The position numbers were made by a program, and so were the translations under genes. Positions 9,265-16,272 of a DNA stretch of 64,000 nucleotides are shown one piece after another. Location: positions 124,001 through 188,000 of the forward strand of contig NZ_BAABWJ010000010.1 of the NCBI RefSeq assembly GCF_040372805.1. Reading direction: 5' to 3'. The DNA comes from Pseudoteredinibacter isoporae_A (GTDB lineage: Bacteria; Pseudomonadota; Gammaproteobacteria; Pseudomonadales; Cellvibrionaceae). Every line of letters starts with the position of its first letter. Position 1 is the first letter of the stretch. The notes under the pieces are model-generated. The model did not search any database. It saw only the letters and a program-made list of their open reading frames with translations, and had not been told where the DNA came from.

Positions 9265-9657
9265 TTACTCTTCGATAACCGCGGTGGCTTCGATTTCGAC
9301 CATCGCTTCGTCTTCCATCAATGCAACCACTTGAACCACGGCCATGGCTGGAAAATGGCGACCAAAGCATTCGCGATACGCGGCTCCGATGTCCTTCAGC
9401 GACGCCAGGTAGGCTTTCTTGTCGGTGATGTACCAAGTTAAACGGGTAATGTCGCTGGGTTTGGCACCGGCTTCGGCAAGTACTGCCACAATGTTTTTGA
9501 ACGTTTGGTGCACCTGTTCGGCGAAATCGCCGCTGGGAAACTGCTCGTTTTCATCCCAGCCGATTAAACCACCCGTGAACACCATACGACCCTGGGCCGC
9601 AACGCCGTTGGCATAACCTTTCGGTTTAACCCAATTTTCTGGCTGTAAAAATTCCAT
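9265..9657 (-). CDS. Rid-family protein lacking the RidA arginine
   Basis: This 130-residue YjgF/YER057c/UK114 fold protein contains VFTGGLIGWDENEQFPSG and MVEIEATAVIEE. RidA itself hydrolyses reactive enamines and imines using an arginine in a PAR(S) motif; the aligned segment here reads FPAMAVVQV, with Met in place of that Arg. It is therefore probably not a classical RidA and belongs to another Rid branch. It is the third gene of a minus-strand operon behind a crotonase and an acyl-CoA dehydrogenase. I infer that it handles an intermediate of that pathway. Confidence 0.85.
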   Translation of the reverse strand: MEFLQPENWVKPKGYANGVAAQGRMVFTGGLIGWDENEQFPSGDFAEQVHQTFKNIVAVLAEAGAKPSDITRLTWYITDKKAYLASLKDIGAAYRECFGRHFPAMAVVQVVALMEDEAMVEIEATAVIEE

Positions 9658-9688
9658 ACTGATACCTGCTTATAAAATAGTGCGAGCC

Positions 9689-10852
9689 TTAATGGCCTTC
9701 GTTCATGAGTGTTTGTTTGGCAATGATGAGTTTTTGCACTTCGGATGCACCTTCGTAAATGCGCAAGGCGCGTACTTCGCGGTACAACTCTTCGACGGGC
9801 ATGCCTACCGTCACGCCCAGACCACCAAACAGTTGCACGGCGGTGTCGATGGCTTTTTGGGAAGCTTCCGTGGCATAAAGTTTGGCCATGGCCGCCTCAC
9901 GGGTAACGCGTTCAGCGACGCAATCTTTGGTCCAGGCTGCGCGGTAAATCAGCAGCGCCGAGGCATCAATATCCAACGCCATCTCCGCCAATTGAGTTTG
10001 TACCAACTGCAAATCGGCCATAGGGGCACCAAACAATTCCCGGCTGGTGGTGCGATCAATGGCTTCATCCAATGCGCGGCGAGCGAAGCCGAGCGAGGCG
10101 GCGCCGACGGTGGAGCGGAAGACATCCAGTGTCGCCATGGAAATCTTGAAACCTTCGCCTTCATTGCCCAGGAGCTTGCTCTTGGGGATTTTGCAGTTCG
10201 TCATTGTCAGGCGCGCCAAGGGATGGGGGGCGCAGACTTGAATGCGTTCAGCAATTTCCAGACCTTCGGTGTCCGCGTCCAGAATCATGGCACTGATGCC
10301 TTTGGCGCCTGCGTCTCCGGTACGTGCAAACAACACGTAATAGTCCGCGATGCCGCCATTAGAAATGAACGTTTTCTCGCCGTTTACAATGTAGTGATCA
10401 CCCGCATCCTCCGCGCCGGTGCTCATCGCAGCAACGTCGGAACCGGCATCGGGTTCGGTTAAAGCGAAGGCGGCAATCTTACGACCCTCACGAACAGCGC
10501 TCAGGTATTCCTGTTGCAGCGCGTCACTGCCAAACAAGCTGATAGAACCACTGCCCAGGCCTTGCATGGCGAAGGCGAAGTCGGCGAGGCCGGAATAACG
10601 ACCGAGAGTTTCTCGAATCAAACACAGGGAGCGTACATCAAGCTTTTGGCCTTCGCTGCGCAGGGCGACGGCATAGTTCAGCCAGCCTCCTTCAGCGAGT
10701 TTTTGAACCAGTGCTTTACACTCATCGTCTACATCGGGCCCCGGATGCGGGTTACTGTCGATATTCTCAGCGGCCCAGGCGTCGAGAGTCTCGGCCAGTT
10801 CGCGATGTTTAGGCTCCAGAAAAGGCCAACTCAAATAGGATTTATCACTCAT
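9689..10852 (-). CDS. Acyl-CoA dehydrogenase
   Basis: This 387-residue FAD enzyme is full length for the family. It has the acyl/FAD-binding signature FALTEPDAGSDVAAM, the second signature QLFGGLGVTVGMPVEELYRE, and the C-terminal RIYEGASEVQKLIIAKQ containing the Glu expected to act as catalytic base. It should introduce a 2,3-double bond into an acyl-CoA, passing electrons to ETF. The gene is 11 bases after the crotonase gene and about 30 bases before the Rid gene, so the three form one operon. The acyl chain cannot be deduced; the cluster context argues for a specialised substrate rather than bulk fatty acids. Confidence 0.9.
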   Translation of the reverse strand: MSDKSYLSWPFLEPKHRELAETLDAWAAENIDSNPHPGPDVDDECKALVQKLAEGGWLNYAVALRSEGQKLDVRSLCLIRETLGRYSGLADFAFAMQGLGSGSISLFGSDALQQEYLSAVREGRKIAAFALTEPDAGSDVAAMSTGAEDAGDHYIVNGEKTFISNGGIADYYVLFARTGDAGAKGISAMILDADTEGLEIAERIQVCAPHPLARLTMTNCKIPKSKLLGNEGEGFKISMATLDVFRSTVGAASLGFARRALDEAIDRTTSRELFGAPMADLQLVQTQLAEMALDIDASALLIYRAAWTKDCVAERVTREAAMAKLYATEASQKAIDTAVQLFGGLGVTVGMPVEELYREVRALRIYEGASEVQKLIIAKQTLMNEGH

Positions 10853-10863
10853 AATGCCTCTCC

Positions 10864-11694
10864 TCAGTTACCTTCGAATACGGGTTTTTCTTTTGCGACG
10901 AAGGCGTTGTAGGCGCGGGTAAAGTCTTCGGTTTGCATGCAAATCGCCTGGGCTTGTGCTTCGGCCTCAATGGCTTGATCGATGCTCATGTTCCATTCCT
11001 GATGCAACATGGTTTTGGTAATGCCGTGGGCGAAAGTGGGGCCCTGCAAAAGCGTGTGGGCCATATCTTCGGCGGTTTGCAGTACCTCTTCAGGTGCCAC
11101 CAGGCGATTAAAGAACCCCCAACGTTCGCCTTCTTCGGCGCTCATCATACGGCCGGTATACAGCAAATCGGCGGCACGCCCCTGACCAATGATGCGTGGC
11201 AGAATGGCACAGGCACCCATATCACAACCGGCCAGGCCGACGCGGGTAAATAGAAATCCGGTTTTCGTGCGTTCGGTGCCGTAACGAAAATCTGAAGACA
11301 TGGCAATGATTGCGCCAGCGCCTACACAAATGCCGTCAATGGCAGAAATGATGGGCTGCGGGCAAGCGCGCATGGCTTTTACGAGGTCACCGGTCATGCG
11401 AGTAAAGTCCAGTAGGCCGCGCATATCCATTTGGGTCAGAGGCCCAATGATGTCGTGCACATCCCCACCGGAACAGAAATTCTCACCGGCGCCGGTCATG
11501 ACAACGGCTTTCACGTCATCGACGTACACCAGATCACGAAACAGATCACGTAACTCGGCATAGGATTGGAAAGTTAGTGGGTTCTTGCGGTCCGGAATAT
11601 TCAGGGTAATGGTGGCCACGCCTTCGCTGTAGCTCCAAAGGAAATGCTCGGGCTGATATTGGCTGGGATCAAAGCGGTTGGCGTCTCGAATCAT
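10864..11694 (-). CDS. Crotonase-family protein without the two hydratase glutamates
   Basis: This 276-residue enoyl-CoA hydratase/isomerase fold protein keeps the CoA oxyanion-hole segment GENFCSGGDVHDI and GICVGAG. In mitochondrial hydratase the two catalytic Glu residues lie in GCELAM and GQPEI. The aligned positions here read GAIIAM and GFLFTR, so both are absent. It therefore probably does not perform simple enoyl-CoA hydration and may catalyse another crotonase reaction such as isomerisation, ring chemistry or C-C cleavage. It is the first gene of the operon with the acyl-CoA dehydrogenase and Rid protein, divergent from an SDR. Similar crotonases occur, as I recall, in 2-aminobenzoyl-CoA clusters. 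Confidence 0.82.
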   Translation of the reverse strand: MIRDANRFDPSQYQPEHFLWSYSEGVATITLNIPDRKNPLTFQSYAELRDLFRDLVYVDDVKAVVMTGAGENFCSGGDVHDIIGPLTQMDMRGLLDFTRMTGDLVKAMRACPQPIISAIDGICVGAGAIIAMSSDFRYGTERTKTGFLFTRVGLAGCDMGACAILPRIIGQGRAADLLYTGRMMSAEEGERWGFFNRLVAPEEVLQTAEDMAHTLLQGPTFAHGITKTMLHQEWNMSIDQAIEAEAQAQAICMQTEDFTRAYNAFVAKEKPVFEGN

Positions 11695-11947
11695 GATGGG
11701 CCCCTTGTTCTACTCGCTTGTTGTTTATTCTTTTGCGGTATAGCTACCGGCAAAATAAATTAATATGAAAGATATTTACAAGTAAAGTAATAGTTTGTAT
11801 GGTTTTAATCAAGAGCTTGGGGCAAGATTGGTTGAATATGTCAATAAATGGGTCAAATTGGGCTCATATGCTCCTAAACAGTGGTTTGTTTACCTCTGCC
11901 GTTGCCTATGTAGGCAGATTCGCGGCGCCAACACAGTAGAAACGGAA

Positions 11948-12709
11948 ATGAGTTTGGACAATAAACATATTGTAGTGACAGGTGCATCCAAGGGGATTGG
12001 TGCCGCTATTGTTGATGCTTTGGCTGCCCAAGGGGCCAGGTTGACGATTATGGGACGCAGTCTCGCGGGGCTGGAAAAGAAAGCCGAGGGTTTGAGCAAA
12101 GTTCAATGCGTGGCGGTGGATGTGATGGACCCAGAGGCTGTTGCCCAAGGTTTTGCCAAAGCCCGCGAAGGCTTTGGTCCGATCGATATACTGGTCAATA
12201 ACGCGGGACAGGCCGCCACCGCGCCGTTTCACAAAATGGATAATGAAACCTGGCGTCAAATGATGGGGGTGAACCTCGACAGCGTTTTTTACTGTTGTCA
12301 AGAAGCGATAGCGGACATGCGTCCAGCCAAATCGGGTCGCATTATTAATATCGCCAGTACCGCCGCGTTAAAAGGCTACGGGTACGTTTCGGCCTATGTT
12401 GCGGCTAAACACGGGGTTTTGGGTTTAACACGAGCGTTGGCCCTGGAAACGGCGCAGCATGGCATTACCGTAAATGCGGTGTGTCCGGGTTACACGGAAA
12501 CGGAATTGGTGCGCGATTCCATCCAGACCATTATGGATAAAACCGGTCGCAGTGAAGCAGAAGCCCGAGCGGAGCTGGCTAAGAGCAACCCTCAAGGCCG
12601 TTTGATTCAACCCGAGGAAGTGGCGGATACCGTATTGTGGTTATGCCAGGATGGCAGTGGATCGATCACCGGGCAAGCGATTGCGGTCGCCGGTGGCGAG
12701 GTGATGTAG
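11948..12709 (+). CDS. Short-chain dehydrogenase/reductase (3-hydroxyacyl-CoA dehydrogenase-like)
   Basis: The start at ATG 11948 gives a classical 253-residue SDR; an in-frame extension further upstream has no SDR-like sequence. Nucleotide-binding TGASKGIGAAIV is near the N-terminus, the NNAG motif follows at about residue 84, and the catalytic Ser-Tyr-Lys set is in IASTAALKGYGYVSAYVAAK. The tail GSITGQAIAVAGGEVM is typical. It probably oxidises a hydroxyacyl-CoA or related alcohol with NAD(P)+. It is divergent from the crotonase operon and probably serves the same pathway. Confidence 0.88.
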   Translation: MSLDNKHIVVTGASKGIGAAIVDALAAQGARLTIMGRSLAGLEKKAEGLSKVQCVAVDVMDPEAVAQGFAKAREGFGPIDILVNNAGQAATAPFHKMDNETWRQMMGVNLDSVFYCCQEAIADMRPAKSGRIINIASTAALKGYGYVSAYVAAKHGVLGLTRALALETAQHGITVNAVCPGYTETELVRDSIQTIMDKTGRSEAEARAELAKSNPQGRLIQPEEVADTVLWLCQDGSGSITGQAIAVAGGEVM

Positions 12710-12817
12710 TGCCCGAGCGGGAATATAAGCCCTTTTAATTTCCCGTGTTAGTTAACGGTTTGTTTGCATTAATATCTGCCCTGGCGCTTTATGCTGAGAA
12801 AGGCTTTGGGGGCGGAG

Positions 12818-12874
12818 ATGCCCGAGAAGAGCTACAAAGGGTAGGTATCATTCCCCGTGGGCTCCTCTCGGCAT
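12818..12874. terminator. Imperfect hairpin between convergent genes
   Basis: The arms 12818-12832 and 12861-12874 pair around ATGCC/GGCAT and GAGC/GCTC, with one bulge and one mismatch, between the SDR gene and the oppositely oriented MaoC genes. There is no strong U-tract, so termination is only a guess. Confidence 0.3.
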
Positions 12875-12898
12875 GAAGATGGGTTTGACACTAAGCGC

Positions 12899-13396
12899 TC
12901 AATCGCGATTCTCTGGATTTAACTCCGCCAAAATATCAATTTCAAAGGTAAACACCAACTCCCCATATTGGTTGTAGGCCTCATTGCGGCTGCGAATAAT
13001 GCCCCACTGACCGCGTACAATTTTGTCCAGCTTATCGGTGATTTCATAGGTGTATGTGAGAGTGTGTCCAGGTCGTACCGGCTTTAACCACTTCATATTC
13101 TGGAAGCCGACGCCAGCGCCGTTACGACGACCATCTCGCACAGCCGTTGCATAACGTTCCATGTAATTTACCATCAGCTTCATCCAAATAGCGCTGATGT
13201 GCCAACCCGAAGCGACAAGGCCACGATAACGTGTATCCAAAGCCGCTTCCGGGTCTGTGTGGTAGGGTTGAGGGGCGTAGCGTTTTCCGAAATCGATAAT
13301 TTCTTTTTCGCCAAAGGTGTGGCTGCCAAAAACGTGAAATTCACCGACGGGGATATCTTCAAACCAGCGGCTGCGAAAGACCATTTGTTCAGTCAT
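12899..13396 (-). CDS. MaoC-like hotdog protein with Asp-to-Ala change in the hydratase motif
   Basis: About 165 residues from ATG 13396. This start overlaps the stop of the upstream MaoC gene in ATGACTGA, so translation is coupled. The hydratase-2 motif normally reads D-x-N-P-x-H; here it is YAPQPYH, keeping the His but with Ala in the Asp position. Single-hotdog MaoC proteins usually act as dimers, and the neighbouring gene encodes a second hotdog that keeps the Asp. I infer a heterodimer in which this chain is structural or binds CoA. It probably belongs to the nearby acyl-CoA pathway. Confidence 0.8.
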   Translation of the reverse strand: MTEQMVFRSRWFEDIPVGEFHVFGSHTFGEKEIIDFGKRYAPQPYHTDPEAALDTRYRGLVASGWHISAIWMKLMVNYMERYATAVRDGRRNGAGVGFQNMKWLKPVRPGHTLTYTYEITDKLDKIVRGQWGIIRSRNEAYNQYGELVFTFEIDILAELNPENRD

Positions 13397-13844
13397 TGTG
13401 CACCTCGTCCTGATCCTGATAAGCAACCATGATCGGGCTGCTTAAATTCATCACACACTTTTCATCCTGATTGTAAACACTGATGTTACATAGGAGGTCG
13501 CCGTATTCCTGATGTTTGATTTTACTGTCGACCGTAATATCAGCGTAGAGTTGATCGTCGGCAAAAACCGGCTTCAACCAACGTAATTGTTCGACCCCTG
13601 GCGACCCTAAAGCCATGATTTTTTCCTGGTTCAAGGTATCCGCTAATAAACGCATCATCAGTGCGCAAACTTGCCAGCCACTTGCGCATAAGCCACCGAA
13701 GATGGATTCGTCGGCGGCTTCGCTGCTGAGGTGGAAAGGTTGTGGATCAAATTCTGCTGCGAACTCCAGAATGTCCTTTTTGAGGAGGGTGATTGGTCCG
13801 GCTCGGTAGCGTTGGCCAATGGGAATATCTTGCCAATATTGCAT
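13389..13844 (-). CDS. MaoC-like (R)-specific enoyl-CoA hydratase candidate
   Basis: This 151-residue single-hotdog protein starts at ATG 13844 with a GAGAG ribosome site; an in-frame extension upstream is not MaoC-like. The hydratase motif is FDPQPFH, which keeps both the Asp and the His of the catalytic dyad. Its stop overlaps the start of the second MaoC gene by 8 bases. The pair could hydrate a trans-2-enoyl-CoA made by the acyl-CoA dehydrogenase encoded 3 kb away, replacing the missing activity of the altered crotonase. Direct proof of the substrate is not possible from sequence. Confidence 0.82.
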   Translation of the reverse strand: MQYWQDIPIGQRYRAGPITLLKKDILEFAAEFDPQPFHLSSEAADESIFGGLCASGWQVCALMMRLLADTLNQEKIMALGSPGVEQLRWLKPVFADDQLYADITVDSKIKHQEYGDLLCNISVYNQDEKCVMNLSSPIMVAYQDQDEVHND

Positions 13845-14126
13845 GCTTTGCTCTCGGTGTTGGCAGACTGTGTTCAGGTGTGGATTGGCTGTGAGTCCCA
13901 TGGTTTAAGGGGGACGCTTTGCGAATTACTCAATTATGGACTAGCCTGAAGTGCACATGTTCTGCATATATGATTGTTTGGCGCTTACTATATCGGGGCG
14001 GCCGACAATTGGTCAATTGAACCTGAAAAGGGATTTTCTCAGCAAAATACACACTTAACGGATGAGATGGGTGGCTGAGGGACACCTGGATGTCAGCAGA
14101 TCTGACGTCGGCATAATGGAGATGTG

Positions 14127-15170
14127 ATGGGACTTTGGGCAAAGCTGAGTACATTATTTCATGAGAGAGAAGACGCCGCACCCGTCGACCGTCTTACGAT
14201 GCCTGAAGAAAATGGCCCGTCCTTAACGACATGTTTACCCCTTCGGTGTGAAGACAATGGCCTGCCTGGCTTTACCCATGCTGAAGCTGAGCGGCAGTTT
14301 TTGTGCGCTTGGCTGAAAATCGACTCATCGAGTGATGTGTCTCCTGCGATACCTGGCCCGTTAAAGCAAAAGCTGCTGGATGAGCAATATCGTCAAGCAG
14401 CCGTACCTCGTTTGCCTGCTGTCTTGCCCAAATTGATGCGCACCCTGCGTGATTCAGAAGCGACGGCTCGCGATTGCATTGAGTTAATCAAGCAGGATGC
14501 GGCTTTGCTGGCCTCGGTTCTGCAGATCGCCAATAGCAGTTTTTATCGGCCCGGTGGGGGAGAGGCGCTGACGATTGAGCAAGCGGTGGTCAGCCTGGGT
14601 ATCGAAGGCCTGCGTCGAGTTGTGTGCGCCGCATTGGTTAAACCGATCGCTAAACGCGCGGATGCTCACCGGGAAAATACTGGCGGTGATATTTGGCAGT
14701 ATAGTCTGCGTACTGCACTGGCAGCCGAAGCGCTGGCGCAGGTTCGTGGTTTGGATACCTTTGTGGCCTATTTGCTTGGGCTCTGCCAGGGCCTCGGCTA
14801 CACAACGCTCTACAATGAGTTTGTAAAATACTGGCGCGAACAAAAACGCACTCCAAACAATATTTTGATTGCTCGAGCTTGCCTGATTTTTGGCAATGAG
14901 TTGAGCGCTGAAATTGTTTCAGACTGGCCAATGCCCTCGGCGTTGGGACAACGCTTAATGGACTTCAGTGATTCAGTGAAAGTTTCAAGTAAGGGCGAGA
15001 TGATCGAGCCGTGTGCCTACGTTGCACTCCTGCAAGAAGCGGTTTACATCAGTCGATTGTACGCTTTAGAACAGCAGGGTTTACTGGCCGATACTCTCTG
15101 GGATCAGTTGTGTGAAAGCGACAGTCTACCTTCGGGGCTGTTGGGCCAGTTGTCCGAGAGCGCATTCTGA
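14127..15170 (+). CDS. HDOD-domain signalling protein
   Basis: About 347 residues; ATG 14127 follows GGAG. An untypical N-terminal region of about 90 residues precedes an HDOD domain (RLPAVLPKLMRTLRDSEATARD, LIKQDAALLASVLQIANSSFY, then IEQAVVSLGIEGLRRVV). HDOD domains resemble HD phosphohydrolases without the metal site and usually act in signal transduction, often with c-di-GMP or chemotaxis proteins. No partner domain is fused and no signalling gene is next to it, so its pathway is unknown. Confidence 0.8.
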   Translation: MGLWAKLSTLFHEREDAAPVDRLTMPEENGPSLTTCLPLRCEDNGLPGFTHAEAERQFLCAWLKIDSSSDVSPAIPGPLKQKLLDEQYRQAAVPRLPAVLPKLMRTLRDSEATARDCIELIKQDAALLASVLQIANSSFYRPGGGEALTIEQAVVSLGIEGLRRVVCAALVKPIAKRADAHRENTGGDIWQYSLRTALAAEALAQVRGLDTFVAYLLGLCQGLGYTTLYNEFVKYWREQKRTPNNILIARACLIFGNELSAEIVSDWPMPSALGQRLMDFSDSVKVSSKGEMIEPCAYVALLQEAVYISRLYALEQQGLLADTLWDQLCESDSLPSGLLGQLSESAF

Positions 15171-15362
15171 TTTCATTTTCCTGTCTTATAACACATTCGA
15201 TTTTCTCGTCGTTTATACCGCCATAGGTATGATTCAGTGGCAGTTAAGACTAATGGCTCTAGCATCGCTTCAAGTGCTATATAAGATGAGCTTTGCTCAC
15301 CGGTATCCTCCATTCTAAAAGGGTAGCGGCCACCAGGAAACGATACTCATAGGAAAGAAAAT

Positions 15363-15692
15363 ATGAAAACATTGATGACAACACTATTGGCGGTGCTGGC
15401 GCTGTCGCTCAGCTCTTTGGGTTACAGCAAGGATTGTAAAGGCCAGAGCCAATCGGCCTGCGGCAAAAGCGGCAGCTGTAGCTGGGTGGACGGATATCAG
15501 CGAAAGGACGGAAAAAAAGTAAAAGGATACTGTCGAGTCAGCGCTGGGAAAGCCAAGAATTCACTTTCTGCAAAAAGTAAATCTGCAGAGAAAAAAGCGA
15601 AATCCAGTGCATCCAAAGCAAAAGCTAAAACCAAAGCTAAGGCTAAGAAAAAATCCAAAAGCAAAACTTCCAAATCACAAAGCAGCCAATAA
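15363..15692 (+). CDS. Small secreted protein with Cys-rich head and Lys/Ala/Ser tail
   Basis: 109 residues: a signal peptide of about 22 residues (MKTLMTTLLAVLALSLSSLG), a compact part with four Cys (DCKGQSQSACGKSGSCSW, then GYCRV), and a C-terminal half made almost entirely of Lys, Ala and Ser in repeated KSK/KAKAK blocks, like histone H1 tails. An AGGAAAG ribosome site precedes it. The Cys pattern suggests two disulfides in the periplasm. The polycationic tail could bind nucleic acid, LPS or polyanions. I do not know a function for this family. Confidence 0.75.
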   Translation: MKTLMTTLLAVLALSLSSLGYSKDCKGQSQSACGKSGSCSWVDGYQRKDGKKVKGYCRVSAGKAKNSLSAKSKSAEKKAKSSASKAKAKTKAKAKKKSKSKTSKSQSSQ

Positions 15693-15714
15693 AGTGAATC
15701 GATTGTCTTAGCTT

Positions 15715-15755
15715 TTAAGGCGCTCCAGTGTACCCAGAAACCTGGAGCGTCTTAA
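15715..15755. terminator. Hairpin between convergent genes
   Basis: A 14-bp stem with one G-U pair (15715-15728 with 15742-15755) encloses a 13-base loop. It lies between the Lys-rich protein gene and greB, which converge here. The U-tract is weak, so it may terminate only moderately in either direction. Confidence 0.5.
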
Positions 15756-15774
15756 CGATGACTCAGTCTGGTTA

Positions 15775-16272
15775 TTATTCGTAATCGATTGCAACAATAT
15801 AAAAAACTTCTTCGCCTTCGGGCTTTCGCAGAATCACTTCATCATCTAATGTCTTGCCCAGCATTGCTTTGGCAAGTGGTGAGTCCATACTCAGCTTGCT
15901 TTCGGCGACATTGAATTCGTCGGGGCCAACGATGCGAAATCGTTGCTCTTCGCCTTCTTCATCTTCTAAGGTGACCCAAGCCCCGAAAAACACCTTGTCC
16001 CGCTCGGCGGGGGCTCGGTCAACAATGGTCAGTTCGTCGAGACGTTTACTTAGGAATCGGACGCGTCGATCAATTTCACGAAGACGACGTTTGCCGTAGA
16101 TGTAATCACCGTTCTCTGAACGATCACCATTCTTCGCGGCTTCATGAACCACATTGGTGACCTCCGGGCGTTCGACTTTCCACAGATGACTGAGTTCGGC
16201 TTGCAAGGCATCGGCACCTTCGCGAGTAATATACGGAGAGCCTTTGCGACTAGGGGGACGCCAACGACCCAT
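15775..16272 (-). CDS. greB: Transcript cleavage factor GreB
   Basis: 165 residues starting at ATG 16272, which overlaps the TGA of the upstream peptidase gene (TGATG). The N-terminal coiled-coil carries YITREGADALQAELSHLWK, ERPEVTNVV, GDRSENGDYIYGKRRLREID with the acidic tip residues, and RRVRFLSKRLDEL. The C-terminal FKBP-like domain begins near FFGAWVTLEDEEGE. The LWK...ERPEVT and YIYGKRRLREIDRRVRFL features mark GreB rather than GreA. It rescues backtracked RNA polymerase by stimulating cleavage of the nascent transcript. Confidence 0.93.
   Translation of the reverse strand: MGRWRPPSRKGSPYITREGADALQAELSHLWKVERPEVTNVVHEAAKNGDRSENGDYIYGKRRLREIDRRVRFLSKRLDELTIVDRAPAERDKVFFGAWVTLEDEEGEEQRFRIVGPDEFNVAESKLSMDSPLAKAMLGKTLDDEVILRKPEGEEVFYIVAIDYE

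Noticed and set aside
9680..10462. 260-codon open frame antisense to the acyl-CoA dehydrogenase
   Set aside because: The sense strand encodes a full, motif-complete enzyme; the antisense product is low in recognisable structure.
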